Origin: Dermacentor variabilis
Lineage: Eukaryota > Arthropoda > Arachnida > Ixodida > Ixodidae
Length of the DNA: 64,000 bases
NCBI RefSeq assembly: GCF_050947875.1
Contig: NC_134569.1
Span: 204,656,127-204,720,126, forward strand
Direction: 5' to 3'
Shown here: positions 20,230 through 33,400 of the stretch, piece after piece
How the letters are laid out: each line of letters starts with the position of its first letter
How positions within the stretch are numbered: position 1 is the stretch's first letter
Translations under genes and position numbers: made by a program
Notes under the pieces: generated by a model
What the model was told of the DNA's origin: nothing
The model's database searches: none
Seen by the model: only the letters and a program-made list of their open reading frames with translations

Positions 20230-21030
20230 AAGACTCGGCGTTCTGTCTGAAATGCACTTCGTCCTTTCCCACGATATGGAAAGTGCTGCAATAGCGAGGG
20301 CACTCCACGTCGCTGTTGGCGATGTCCACTTTATAATGGCGATGGTTTGCCTCTCTGACCTACTGGCCCAATCGCTCCCGTTGAGTCGCCTCTACCAGAA
20401 GGAGTGCGTCGATGTTCACACAGCGACGCACACGTTGGCAGACACCGTAGCTCTTTTAACTGCTCAGAGATTTTCACGCTTCTCTACGAGCAAGCCGTCG
20501 CGCTGGCGAATGAGCTTGAAAGAGAGCTGCGGCTCCCTCGCATCCCGAAGAGATAGACCCACAGGTATAAGAGAGCTCGATCCATAGAGCTGCTACAGGA
20601 TGTCGGTACACATCTCACTGCTGGATAATGTGTTGGGAGACCTCAAATCAAGGTTTGATGAAGAAATTGCTGGAGTCTGCGAGCTATTCGCTTTTATGCC
20701 GGTTCAGCTGTATGCAATCATAACAGAAGACGAGGAAAAATTTGTAACGGAGATTGTCCAGCAGCATGGCTCACTCATTGCAAGACGTGCCCCTATAACT
20801 GCAAGTGTTATTGAAGCCGAGCTGCAGCTATGGTGATAAAAGCGCAAGCGCGGACATCTCTTCGACTGCTGTTGAAGTACTTTGCATATGCGACGGTGGC
20901 ATCCTCCCTTCGATCAAGACACTTCTGCAAATATTGGTCCCTCTCCCTGTCAGCGCTGCGAGTGCCGAAAAGTCTTTCCCCACACTCCATCTCTTAAAAC
21001 ATGGCTGCGATCACTGATCGTGGACGACGA
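20230..21030 (+). pseudogene. hAT-type transposase remnant (ZMYM1/DUF4371-like)
   Basis: Three overlapping plus-strand pieces (20252-20587, 20600-20836, 20805-21017) join by frameshifts. The middle reads SVHISLLDNVLGDLKSRFDE, like the region ahead of the dimerisation domain. The last reads LLQILVPLPVSAASAEKSFP followed by TLHLLK, the conserved hAT C-terminal dimerisation motif (usually ..ASAERSFSTLRRLK). This makes it a C-terminal fragment of a hAT-family transposase or a domesticated relative of the ZMYM1/THAP12 kind. With at least two frameshifts it is most simply a dead transposon. No terminal inverted repeats were identified. Confidence 0.7.
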
Positions 21031-22544
21031 CGAATCGTGGACGACGGAGGTTGGAATTTGTGGTGCAACGCTAGCTTGTTATTCGCCACTTCAAGCGGAC
21101 TTTTTAATACAGCCGCATAAATATACCAAGGTGACATTTTAGTTCTCTGGTTATGAATTTCGTTTAAGTATTGTTTCTACAGAGTCTAGTGCATGAACCG
21201 ACATTTATATAGTTTCTTTTTATCGGAAATAAGGTTTTGTTGTCTAATTATTTTCCCTATCTGACTGTCCCTTTTGAGGAAGGGTGTGAATATATTTATT
21301 GGGTGTACGTCGACAATGATTTGCAGTGTTTTCGTGATCTTCGTGTACTCTATATACATCAATGAAATTCGATATACATATCGAATTAGTACTGGAGTAG
21401 GGTGGCATGCCTATAGTACCTTTCGTTACCCGAGCTGCAATTGCTGAGATGTTTAATTACTATTTTGATTATGTGGTATACTTTGTTGTATAATTACTAT
21501 TTTAAGTATGTTGCCGAGTTTTCGGAAGATTTTGTTTTTGGGCAGCCATCATGTTGATTCGGGAGCGCTTATAGTAAGTAGTAAGGTTGCATGAATATTC
21601 TATTAATATGTCACTGCTACACGCTGTACTTGGAATTTGAGACATTGTACTGGTCTTGCGGTTGCAACTGTTTTCCGCAAAAAAACGTCATCACGCTTTT
21701 GCTGTGCGCAATAGTCTTCGTTCGACGGCCATAATTTGATTAATGTTATTTTGTCACTGTATAATTCTGCGACCGATAGCGATGCTGCCATGTTTTTTTT
21801 TGTCTGCAGGTTTTATACTGACACTCTCTTATTTGCAAGTAACATTTCGCGTCATTAGTATATCTTACAATAAATGTAAAATAATGATATTTGAACCACA
21901 CTGCACGAACTTCATTTATTGTACAAAAATGAAAATCTTCATAACTGCACCACAATATATCTGTTACGTAATAATTTCGCACTCCATCCGACGCAATTAT
22001 CAGCTTGATAATCGGATCTGTAAACGTACCAAGATGAGTACTCACGCATTCTAAGAATGATACTGTCTCTTTTTTTTTCATAATAAGTAGAGCACCAGTC
22101 GTCTTCATTTAGAGACTTAGCGCAGTACATTATGAATATCTGAAGCGTGGTCAGCAGTAAATACCCAGAATTCTTTCCGAGCGGGAAAACCGATTATAAA
22201 AAGAGGAGTGGGATGACTGTTAAAAAATTAACAGTTTCTATATTATGGTGGGATTCTCACGATAAAAGTAACTCCATAAAACAAAAACAGACGACGCCCT
22301 CCCCCCCCCCCCCCCCACCCCCGTCTTCTATCCTCATAAAAGGAAGGGCTGCATCAATCACTGGAATAGAGTTGTCTGCGTTTGCATTGTACTGGGTGAA
22401 AATGAGACCAATGTACAGCAGGCAGTCCCGTCTCATTTTTTTTTTACCGTAAGAACTTCTCATCATGCGTACATGCCTTTGTGAGGCGAACAAGTGTTAT
22501 ATAAAAAGTAATTGTGTGCCACAGAGGAGCCCATCCAGGTGTCG
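21031..22544. other. AT-rich sequence, no recognisable gene
   Basis: No supported frame. Includes a C-run of about 17 bases at 22300-22316, interrupted and continued by A and C to 22321. Confidence 0.5.
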
Positions 22545-22675
22545 TAGATGCAAAACTTGACGTTCGTAGGCGTTCTTTGCCATTGGCTGGTAGCCTTCGC
22601 TAATGATATGCCCAGTCAGGATTAGCTCGAACATTCGTTTACGGTAAGTTCTGGCGTAAAGTAATTTTGTTAATA
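22545..22675 (+). repeat. MITE copy 1 of a local cluster (diverged)
   Basis: CGTTCGTAGGCGTTCTTTGC, CATTGGCTGG, AATGATATGCCC and CAGGATTAG follow in the same order as in the better copy at 22852-23002. The termini are lost. Confidence 0.6.
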
Positions 22676-22851
22676 CTGACGCAGTGTATTTCCGTGTTTT
22701 TTTTCTTTACCATTATTCCTAAGTATAGGTTCGGTTGTTAGTCAGTGCTCGTGTTGCATTCGTTGTATACTTTTTGCGCAGAAATTTGAGTAACAACAAC
22801 CTGCCAGCCATACTTCGAGAAGTTTTCAAACCTAATAACTTTACATCAATT

Positions 22852-23002
22852 GGGGCCGAATTCACAAAGCTTTTTGTTCGTAAGCTCTTTTGGTCACTGG
22901 CCGGCCGCTCTAGATCGCTAATAATATGCCCAGCAGCAGGATTGGTTGGAATTTGCTCTTACGAACAATTCTAGCTGTAAACTTTTTGTGAATGCCGGTC
23001 CA
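22852..23002 (+). repeat. MITE copy 2, best preserved
   Basis: Starts GGGGCCGAATTCACAAAGC and ends TTTTTGTGAATGCCGGTCC, so the ends are imperfect inverted repeats about 18 bp long. The body contains CATTGGCTGG-like text, TAATATGCCCAGCAGCAGG and TCTTACGAACAA. About 150 bp, non-coding, a typical non-autonomous DNA element. Confidence 0.75.
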
Positions 23003-23649
23003 GATTTCTTTTTCTTTCTTTTCTTTAACTGACTCGGTTACGGTACTATATCACCAGTTATTCAATACGCACAACACACTTCGTGAAAAACCTGCCTCTT
23101 CCTCTTAGAGTGTTCTCACCTCACTCTCCACATCGTCAATCCACGTTGCTTTCAATCTCACGACTTTCCGCCGCCCATATCCCTTCCCGTCGCTCATGCA
23201 GCGAGTCGAGCAAGCCAAAACTAGAACTCTCTGAAGTGGCTCTGCCAAATGAAAGCACGAGCCAGGAACAGGCGAGACCGAAGGGGCGCGGTAGCGTTTG
23301 AAACGCCTGCAGCGATGTGCTGAGCTCCAGGAGAATAAGTTCCTTTGGTGGAAATATTTTTATGAATCAACGGTCATCCTGATCATTATCTTGCTGTTTA
23401 TGTTTGCTGCGGGACGAAATACTCGCCCAGCGATATCCAATTACGCCTGTCTTGCCATAACCGACCCCATACTAGACCTCGCAAGTCTCACGATCTCATC
23501 AGTGCACCCAATCCTTCCGCTACCTCGACTGCGTTTGCACTAAATTATCAAGTCCTCCGCAGTAGCTTAAAAAGTTTGCACCAGTTTTGAGGATTAATCG
23601 ATTGACGCTCCATTCTGTACTGCAGAACCTGCTGCACCCGAAACTGAGG
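23003..23649. other. No recognisable gene
   Basis: Short plus-strand frames at 23083-23543 show no domain. Confidence 0.45.
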
Positions 23650-23712
23650 CGGAATTCACAGAGCTTTTCATTCGCAAGTCCTCTTTTGCCATTGGCTGGC
23701 CACCTTCCTAAT
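23650..23712 (+). repeat. MITE copy 3, 5' half only
   Basis: GGAATTCACAGAGCTTTTCA then TTGCCATTGGCTGGCCACC, cut off at about 23712 where ACAGTCGACTCCCGCTAATC begins. Confidence 0.65.
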
Positions 23713-23713
23713 A

Positions 23714-23800
23714 CAGTCGACTCCCGCTAATCGTACGATCTAATCGTGTGGTCCACAAGGCACCGCACGATTCGACCGAATTTACAAACGATGCCAAAAT
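23714..23800 (+). repeat. Possible Tigger/pogo-type terminus
   Basis: ACAGTCGACTCCCGCTAAT resembles the CAGT-type terminal repeats of pogo/Tigger elements. No second end or transposase was found nearby. Confidence 0.3.
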
Positions 23801-24024
23801 GAAAAAATTAAATTTTGTTTTATTGCTTGAGGTAGATGGCTAGGTAGGCGGATGAGGTAGTTTGTAGACGACGAAAGATTGATGAGCAGAGCGCTTTCGA
23901 GCATCCGAGTCCCGCGCTTTGGGTACAGTCGGCGGCAGAAGTGCGCGAGGAAAAAAAAAGGATTTGTGCACAAGTTGACTTTCCACAAAACCTGGACACA
24001 TTGCACCGAATTTAGGGCACGTGT

Positions 24025-24145
24025 TCAGATTTGTTCGTAAGAGAATATTTCAGCCAATCCTAATGCAGGATATGTCATTATTGGTGGCAGCAGGCCAATG
24101 GCAAAGGTCACTTACGAACGATAAGCTTTTTGAATTCGGCCCTGG
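24025..24145 (-). repeat. MITE copy 4, reversed
   Basis: Reversed order of the same blocks: TTGTTCGTAAGAGAATATTT, AGCAGGCCAATGGCAAAGG, AAGCTTTTTGAATTCGGCCC. Confidence 0.7.
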
Positions 24146-25829
24146 AGTTTCAGTGTGGAGTAGTCGTTGAGACCTACGCAGTGATTCAATAAACGGAGAG
24201 CGCCGTGCCTTAGCAGAAACGCAATTCACATTTATCGTGCAACGTGTGCTCCGCGAACTTTAATTGTCGATTGTGCGTTAGGAGACAGTTTGAAATAGAA
24301 ATTGAACAGCGAGTAATGCAGCCAGCGTGAACAAACGTACAGCAGGCTGCAGGTCTAACCGTGCGCTGGCTCTCTCGAAAGCTGCCGCCTTGTACTTTGT
24401 TCTGCCTCATTGCGCACGTTTTCTTGTTCTTCTTTCTCGGGGCCACTACTCTCACGCCACTTAAAACGAAAAAGAAACACCTTGTACTTTTACACACCAA
24501 CTAATTTCACCGCTTAGATTCTGGACAATTTAGGCTCCCCAAACATTTAACTTCCAAGTATGGCACCTACTAAATGTAGACAGTAGCATAAGAGAGAGGC
24601 TTGAATTCTGCATTTGCTTATGCAAGTACAAACAAAAGGAAGAAAAGTTATTTTTGTTGTATTTATAAACTACGGCAAAACTTGGTTTTCTCGGTTTTCG
24701 TTTCTCCTTGTAATTTATTTGTATGGACGTGTGTGCGAGAGAACTGAATTAAACGTCTGGACGTTTACGTTCCAAAAGCGTGATACGATTATGAGGCATA
24801 GCATTCAAATTCATGCAAGTCCATATTAATTGTGATCATCTGAGGCTTCTTAACGTGCACCCGTTTTGCAATCGCACGCGAGCGTTCGCGCATTTCAACC
24901 CCAAGGAAACGCGGCCGCCGCAACCTGCAGCGCGATGTCATAGCCGCTAAGCCACCGGGGCGGGTCATCTGTGAACTGCGTAATCATGCAATGTGTTTGG
25001 GCGGTCTACATCTGCCGCAATATGTACGCGGGACGCTTCTTAATTTTTGTTGAGTTGAACTGAATTCAAGTGACGCCTGTTGCTTGCGTTCCTCGGCCTG
25101 TACATTATATTATGAGATAGCGGTGCATGGCTGTACTATTGTGATGCCTGCTCTCGTGTCGCTGTCCTTGACTGCGTTGTCGTGCTGCCGTCATGCACCC
25201 AAGGGATTCACTTTAATGAAGGACAACACTGTTGGACGAGGACGTGCATTGGGCAGAGCAATTTTTGGCGATTATCGTTAGTCTAGATCCGCTGCAGGCA
25301 ACAGTTTCCTTCACATCCTCGGAATGCGCTGAATAAGTCGACATAGCGTACACCTGAAAATACTAGTATAATGCGAAAGCCAATTTTTGTCGAAGATTGC
25401 ATTCGGAGGTCCTAAAGTGTTGCGCGCGTCCCGCGCGGATACACCCATTCAGGGGGCGCGACATGGGGACCGTGCTTCCCTTGAAACATGCGCTGAACGA
25501 GACTGTCGGGGGCAAACGAAGCCTGTGCATTGTTCACTGTTCAGGTTGAACGCGTGGAGCAAACTGAGAAATGGCACTGTTTAAACCAACACCACGTCGC
25601 TAAAACTTGTGCACTTTGTCAGTCAGGACACTGTTTTCAGAAAACTGTGGGTTCATGTAACATGAAAGACATCGGATTTGTGGATTTCAATGCGCCTTTG
25701 GTTGCAACCCTGTGGCTATCGAATTTCATGGAGATCAGGTCAGGTCAGGTTAGAACAGACCAATTTCGGTTAACTTCGACTGCACTCCTTCATTCGCTAT
25801 AAAGCTGAGCCCGCTCACAGAGAACTTCG
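24146..25829. other. No recognisable gene
   Basis: About 1.7 kb without supported frames or repeats, apart from short low-complexity pieces such as GGTCAGGTCAGGTTAG near 25737. Confidence 0.45.
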
Positions 25830-26008
25830 CGGCTCGTATTCACGAAAAGATCTTACGCTAGAATTAATCGTAAGGGAATATTCCAAGTGGGGCTACTCTA
25901 CTATAACTAGCTATTGCTATTACTATAGTCATTGCTACATGCTATTATGAAGGCCATTCGATGGTTGAAAGCACTTACGAACGAGAAACTTTGCGAATTC
26001 GGCCCCTT
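25830..26008 (-). repeat. MITE copy 5, reversed
   Basis: Starts with TCGTATTCACGAAAAGATCT and ends CTTTGCGAATTCGGCCCC, again inverted ends. The middle is expanded by TAGCTATTGCTATTAC-like repeats. Confidence 0.65.
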
Positions 26009-27439
26009 TCGTAACTGCCATCCGGAATTCGCCAACAATACGGTTGTTTCGTTATTAGAGCTGAATGGCGGGAGGAAATATACCCGTTAATAGAAAACGC
26101 TCTTACATAAGATAAATTTTGTGAGCACGGGCGCTGTCCTTGATTATGTGATGGTGAAAGAACTGAAAAGCATGAAATGTAAACATTATAAACAATGTCT
26201 GTTTTTCTTTTAGTTATAACATACTTGTAATAAACTGATCATAGAATATATCGATGTTCCGCATTTGCAAGTGAAATTTATAACCTGAAACATGTGGTAG
26301 TTTCTGCATGTATTGTTTCCTATTCATTGAATAAACATTTTATTTAGTCAGCATTGCGCTATCTTGCTTCCTTTGTCTCTTGAACATAGCCTCTGGATGT
26401 GTGTTGCATTATAGGCCAAGAGCATTCAGGACGATTCGAAAGTGTACTCCGGCCCCTTGCACGCATTGCCGAGGTCATGATAGCGCCGGAAAGGGCAACG
26501 ACAGCCATTTCTCTTATTTAGTTTGCTGCAGCATAAGATAGAAATTCACGCGAAGATATGTCACGACTGCGCGTATTTGCGCTGCATTCTTGAGTTATTT
26601 CGAGTGATCTGTTAAGTACAGACGGCCAGCACAGATGCTCTTCTTCCGAATCAATGTCTGTACATTCGACGACACGCGCTGTCTGAGTGCCTGTGGAGAT
26701 TAGATAAAGGCGACCGGTTGTGTAAGCAAAAAGAAAAGCACGATGAAATGTATAGGAAGTGCCACATAGTCAGCCCCTCCTACGTTACTGGCCTCCCAGC
26801 AACGCCTTATACATAGCATAAACCGTACGTGTCTTTCCACTGCGACGTCACACCCGATGAGTGCCTGCACTAGAAATGTCAAGCCGTGCACTAAAAGCTG
26901 AAGTGCATTCCACGCTAAATGCAGTGCCACTTTTAGTGCATTCCGCGCACTAAAAGCGGTGAAGAAATGAGCCGGCCTCTTCCCCAAGACTTGAGGGTAA
27001 AGCGACAGCACAAGCACAATAGGACAAGACAAACGAGGTTCATCTTTGCATTGCGTTCGCTTCGACCCCTACCTTCGGTACGTGTGTTCTCGACCGCCTA
27101 CCTTCGCCGCTGCCTCGGTTTCCCACCTCCGGGCTCCCACGTGCTAATCATTGCCGAATGCAATTCCAGTGTCCGTAGATATTTGAAACGGTAACCATTT
27201 GGAGTATACTTTGGTGGCGAGTGCAGCATCGCCGAAGCCCAGCGCATGATTTGGACACGCATACGACATGTGCATACAAATTGGTCGGAACTACATTGCC
27301 TGTCATTGAGTCTTTATGGCACGCCGTCTGGCACATTCAGCGACTTGAAGCATCCCGCTATCCACGAGGCGTCACGCTGCGGCTGCGCAGTGCGTGGTGG
27401 AGTCTATGGGGGAGAGAGCGAGAGAAGGCGTCGAATAAA
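26009..27439. other. No recognisable gene
   Basis: A small hairpin with arms GCACTAAAAG / CTTTTAGTGC lies at about 26888-26942. Otherwise nothing supported. Confidence 0.45.
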
Positions 27440-28206
27440 TATGCCTGAGGCATTCAGAGACCTGGATTGGGAACAATTGGGGATAAAAGTTAATGGAGAA
27501 TACCTTAGTAGCTAGCGATTCGCTAATGATATTGGTTTGCTTAGTAACTCTGGCGACCAATTGCAATTTGCATGCTCACGGACCTGGACAGGCAAAGTAG
27601 AAGGGTGGGTCTAAAAATTAATCTGCAGAGAACTAAACTAATGCTTAACAACTTCGGAAGAGAACAACAGTTTACGACAGGTAGCGAGGCACTGGAAGTG
27701 GTAAGGGAATACTTAGGGCAGGTAGTGACCGCGGATCCAGATCATGAGACTGAAATAATCAGAAGAATAAAAATCGGCTGGGATGCGTTAGGCAGGCATA
27801 CTCAGATCACGAACAGCAGGTTGCCGTTATCCCTCAAGAGAAAAGTGTATAACCGCTGTGACTTATCAGTACTCGCCTACGGGGCAGAAACCTGGAGGCT
27901 TACGAAAAGGGTTCTACTTAAATTGAGAAGGAGGCAACGAGCTATGGAAAGAAGAATGATGGGTGTAACGTCAAGGGATAAAAAAAGAGCAGATTGGGTG
28001 AGGGAACAAACGCGAGTTAATGACATCTTGGTTGAAATCAAGAAAAAGAAATTGGCATGGGCAGGGCAAGAAATGTGGAGGGAAGACAACCGATGATCAT
28101 TTAGGGTTGCGGACTGGATTCCAAGAGAAGGGAAGCGTAGCAGGGGGCGGCAGAAAGAAAGGTGCGCGGATGAGATTAAGAAGTTTGCAGGGACAACGTG
28201 GTTCTA
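27440..28206 (+). pseudogene. RTE-clade reverse transcriptase C-terminal fragment
   Basis: Starts inside RT with [20 protein letters not shown] stop follows, then [17 protein letters not shown], where the catalytic FADD is FAND. A frameshift leads into the open piece 27572-28096 ([61 protein letters not shown]). After a stop at 28096 the text continues [16 protein letters not shown] to KKFAGTTWF at 28206, then diverges. It is truncated at both ends; loss of the 3' end is unusual for LINE copies. The same family recurs at 34.6, 39.1 and 43.4 kb. Confidence 0.85.
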
Positions 28207-29624
28207 AAGTAGCTAAAATTCCACGGATGGTTCCTTTTTTTCCCACAAAGCCTATGATTTCTAAAGCGAATTGACAACGTCAGTGCAAATCTCGAAAGAT
28301 GCGTTTTGTTTCGCCCCAGAGCAGAAAGTAAAAATTATCGTGGCCTTGGGAGCTCCAAATGACAACAAGGGGATGGCCACAAATATATATCAGTCATGTA
28401 AGATTGGCGGTAGACCAAACGCGTCTACTATCACAAGAAATAATGAAACCTAAGACAAACCGGCAGCTTCAAGAAACAGCGGCGTAGTCCTAGACTAGGC
28501 ACGGATGTTCTAGCATTTATGGCCTGAAACCCTCATGCTAGCGCGCGGGACGTTGCCGCCCAGGTACGAATTTCGAAGTCACCAGTTTTGGGGATTCTAA
28601 ATGACGGCCTTTCACCCGTACCACCTTAACCAGCACCAATGCTTCGAAGGTATGGGCATGTAGAATCGTCTAGATTTCTCGAATTGTGTCCTCACAAAAG
28701 CCGATGAGTCACCGGACTTTTTGAGCAGCAGCATGTGCACAGATGATGCTAATTTTCACAGAAACGCCCAGGTATATTTGCATAATGCCCACTATTGGAG
28801 TGACTACGACGTCGAACGCGCGAGCAGTGGCACGAGCCATTGCTGAGGATGATAGTTTTTGCTCTCATCTATTTGTTGACGGACACAAAAATGCACAGAA
28901 CCCTAGCTGTAAAGAATTTCGCTGTGAAATAAAAGCGTCACTTTAATTTGGTTTTGGACTGAAGCAAGTTTCTGGCGTGAAATTTAGGTGGCGCGCAATG
29001 TTTTGATGCGGTGCGGGCAGAGCCGGGATTTGGAAACATTATATATGCCTATTCCATTGCTTCTCACGTTTCGTCCGCGGTCAGAGCGGCGCCTTGGTCG
29101 CGTTATCAAGGGGCTTTCGTGATCAATGTGAACAATCGGATTTGAGAGACGGATAATATGTGTGACGTAGAAATGGGAGGAAAGAATAGCTGCGAAGCTG
29201 CGAAACCAGGTGTTGGTGCTCCTTCAGTATCATTATCAAGGTGATGCGCTGTCTCTTCGGGTTTGTGACAGGCAATGCACTTGCTCTCGATCTGCTTATT
29301 TGAGGGTGCTGCATTATGATGTGGGTGGGAGCGCAGTCACGTGGTGTGTTTCATATTTCGTGAGGTTTAATTGCCAGTCGAAAAAAATTTGCACGCAATT
29401 AGTACGTCGCTGAAAACACAGGAGTTGGATGTCATTTGGGGGTGCCTGGGGGTACCTACAGATGCCTCATTGATAATTTGATAATTAGGACAGTACTTCT
29501 CGAATTAGATAATTAATTGCAATTGTCGAATTAAATTTCAGGAACGAAACAATTACTGGCAGCTACTCCACTGTACAGGAAACAATACGCAGTATGTTTT
29601 CTTCGAGTAACGCAACTGCTTTTT
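28207..29624. other. No recognisable gene
   Basis: AT-leaning sequence, only short shadow frames. Confidence 0.5.
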
Positions 29625-29643
29625 TTTAAGTCTTGGTGCATGA

Positions 29644-29847
29644 CCCGCTGGTGTTAGGCTGCTAAGCACGAGGTCGCGGGATCGAATGCGAACCACGGAG
29701 GCCGCATTTCGATGAGGCGAAAACAGCCGTGTACTTAGATTTAGGTGCACGTTAAAGAACTCAGGTGGTTCAAATTTCCGGAGCCCCCCATTACGGCGTG
29801 CGTCATAATCAGATCGTCGTTTTGGCGCGTAAGACCCTGTAATTTAA
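29644..29847 (+). mobile_element. Ruka-like SINE, 19-bp target duplication
   Basis: It carries the B-box part CGCGGGATCGAATGCGAACC, then GGCCGCATTTCGATGAGGCG, TTAGATTTAGGTGCACGTTA and ATTACGGCGTGCGTCATAAT as in the full copy at 55962-56200. The flanks TTTAAGTCTTGGTGCATGA (29625-29643) and TTTAAGTCCTCGTGCATGA (29848-29866) differ at two positions. The A-box end is shortened. Confidence 0.85.
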
Positions 29848-30078
29848 TTTAAGTCCTCGTGCATGATGGTAGGGGCACTCTACTATCAGATTCAACAGAA
29901 CTCATGCGCAGGAGCGCTTATACCCGGACACACCAAAAGACATACGCTGCAGTTTCGCCAGAAAGGTGAAGCTGTATTAGTGTTAGCGAAGCATACAATT
30001 ACACGAAGGCAGATTACGCCACCGAAATACGCTAGCTTCGTGGTGTTGGGAAACGACTCAGACTGTCAAATTGAACTG

Positions 30079-30328
<250 letters not shown>

Positions 30329-30466
30329 TACCTCCCCTCGCAGACAAAGCCCCCTGGGCGAGTCAACTAGCTTGTCGTGGCGTGCATGATTTCAACCGTG
30401 CGACATGCGCGACTTGTGTCCTAGCAGAACGTCTACCAGTGTTAGTGAGGCGCGCGAGAGTATAGT

Positions 30467-33400
30467 TCACTTCGCTGACTTTGTCGATGACAACATACGG
30501 TCCATCGTAGTTCGCCTGCAGCTTTTGACACAAACCGCGCTTCCTTGTGGGAGTCCAAAGCCAAACGAGATCACCAGGGTGATATGTAACAGGCCGATGT
30601 CGTGCGTCGTAGCGGCTTTGGAGTTTTCTTGTGATGCCAAAGACCGCAGACGCGCAAGTTGCCGAGCCTCTTCAGCGAGGCATAGCGTATCGGCGACCGT
30701 AGGATTGTCGTGGCGGTAAAAAGGAAGGACAGTGTCGAGCGTATACCGGGGCGGCCGAGCATATAGAAGGAAGGAGGGGCTGTAGCCGGTTGTCTCGTGC
30801 TTGGCGGTGTTGTAGGCGTAAGTAATAAACGGTAGAACTTCATCCCAATTCTTGTGATCGGACGCAACATACATGGAAAGCATATTGGTGATTGTTCGAT
30901 TAGTGCGCTCAGTGAGGCCGTTCGTTTGCGGATGATACGGCGTCGAGTGCCGGAGGTGCGAGTTACATAAACGCACAAGCTCTTCCCCGATATCTGCCGT
31001 GAATTGACGTCCCCGGTCGCTTATGATAACACCAGGCGGTCCATGTCGTAGAACAATAGCGTGAAGCAAGAAAAGCGACACTTCGGTGGCAGTTGCTGAT
31101 GGTATAGCCACCGTCTCGCAATAGCGTGTGAAATAGTCGGCGCAGACAATTATCCAGCGGTTCCCCTTAGATGACTTTGGAAAAGGGCCTAACAGATCAA
31201 TTCCAACTTGCCGAAAGGGTGAGCTGGAAGGCGGCATAGGTTGAAGGAGACCAGATGGGGCAGTGGTTGGGCGTTTCCGACATTGGCACTGTATGCAGCT
31301 GGCGACATAAAACTCAACCGAATGTCGCATCTGGGGCCAGTAAAAGCGTTCTTGAATGCGATAAAGTGTGCGCACAGTGCCGAAGTGACCGGAGGTAGGG
31401 TCATCGTGCATAGCCTGAAGGATTGCTGGCCGGAGACGCTCCGGCACCACGAGAAGGAAGCGTGCACCCGTGCTTGAGTAGTTCCTTTTGTACAGGAGCC
31501 CGTCACGTACACAGTAGCTGCTTGTTGCACTTGAATGGGCAGAAGTAAAGAGTGGCTCCAATTTAGTGTCTGTCCGTTGTTCTGCTTTGAACGCATCGAT
31601 ATCTGGAAAAGCGGGTGTCACAGTAGCGACGAGATGATCAAAATCTTCTGCATCGCAGTCCGTCGTGGCAAGCGGCATACGGGAAAGGCAGTCTGCGTCA
31701 GCGTGTTTTCGGCCACTCTTGTAGGAAACAGCGAAGTTATATTCCTGCAACCTCAAAGCCCAGCGCGCAAGGCGACCACAAGGGTCGCGAAGGTTCACGA
31801 GCCAGCACAGGGAATGGTGGTCTGTGACGACTTGGAATGGGCGTCCGTACAAGTACGAGCGAAATCGCTGAACCGCAAAGATTACAGCGAGGCATTCTTG
31901 CTCTGTCACCGTGTAATTCCGTTCAGGTTTGCTTAATGAGCGACTTGCATAAGCAATCACGTGCTGATGGTCGTCATAGCATTGGACCAATACGGCACCC
32001 AGACCAACGCCACTAGCACCTGTGTGGATTTCTGTCGGCGCAGTAGGATTGAAGTGGCGAAGGATAGGTCGGGAGGTTAACAGAAACTTCAGCTGACGAA
32101 ATGCGGAATCGCACTCGGGTATCCACTCAAACCGTGCGTCTTTATGTAGCAGATTTGTCAAAGGATAAGCGACGTCAGCAAAACCAGGAATAAATCGGCG
32201 AAAGTAAGAGCAAAGACCCAGAAAACTACGAAGTTGCTTCACTGACTGCGGTGCACTGAATGCCTCGACAGCTGCCGTCTTGAGGGGATCAGGCCGGATA
32301 CCGTCTGTATCAACAAGATAACCCAGCACAAGGGTTTGACGGTCACCAAAGTTACATTTCTTGGAGTTCAGAACCAGGCCAGCGTTTTTGATGCAGTCGA
32401 GGACAATATCCAGGCGCGCATTGTGCTCATTGAATGTGCGCCCGAATATAACAACGTCGTCAAGATAGCACATACAGATGTCCCACTTTAACCCACGAAG
32501 AATGGTGTCCATGAACCTTTCAAAGGTTGCTGGAGCGTTGCACAACCCAAATGGCATCACATTGAATTCGAATAATCCATCCGGGGTTATGAAGGCTGTT
32601 TTCTCCTTGTCTGCCGGGTGTATCGGGATTTGCCAATATCCCGAGCGCAGGTCCACTGAAGAAAAATAAGAGGCCGAATGCAGGCAATCAATTGCATCAT
32701 CAATCCGGGGCAGCGGGTAGACATCCTTCTTAGTCACGGCGTTTAATCTTCTATAATCGACGCGAAATCTCCAGTTACCGTCTTTCTTTCTGACAAGTAT
32801 GACCGGAGCTGCCCAAGGACTCGAGGACTCTTGTATTATTCCATTTTTCATCATGTCACTCACTTGTTCCCCGATTATCTTACGCTCGTTAGGCGACACG
32901 CGATAAGGCTTTTGCCTGATCGGGCGCGCAGATACCGTATCGATAGTATGGCGTGTTGGTGACTCGGGAATCGAGAACGCTTTGTCCGGCTGCGCAAAGT
33001 CAAACACTGACAGATGCTTAGAAAGCGTATCCACGAAGGTATGGCGCTCCCTTGTGCTGAGTGACTTGTTTATCATAGACAGAAGCTTTTTGTCTGAGAC
33101 GTGGCGAAGGTCAGCAGGTTCACACGGCGGATCTGTTAGTACGGCTACGGACGAAGACGTGTATTCTGTAAAGTAGGCGAGTTTCAAGCCGTCTGAAAGC
33201 AGGACGGGTTCTGCCGAGCAGTTGGCCATCCACAAGCCAGCACGCCCGTCGCCGATGGATACCACACAATGAGGGACAAAAATGTTCTTCTTCATACAAT
33301 TTAGATGCATTGGCTCTACGGAGACATCGAAACTGTCTGGAACTTCACCGCGACACACAACCGGCACGCACACAGAGGTGGACGCAGGCACAACAGTATC

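Noticed and set aside
22298..22321. Poly-C tract as a functional site
   Set aside because: Simple homopolymer without context.
26888..26942. Small hairpin as a regulatory RNA
   Set aside because: 10-bp arms with a 35-bp loop, no neighbouring gene or conservation evidence.
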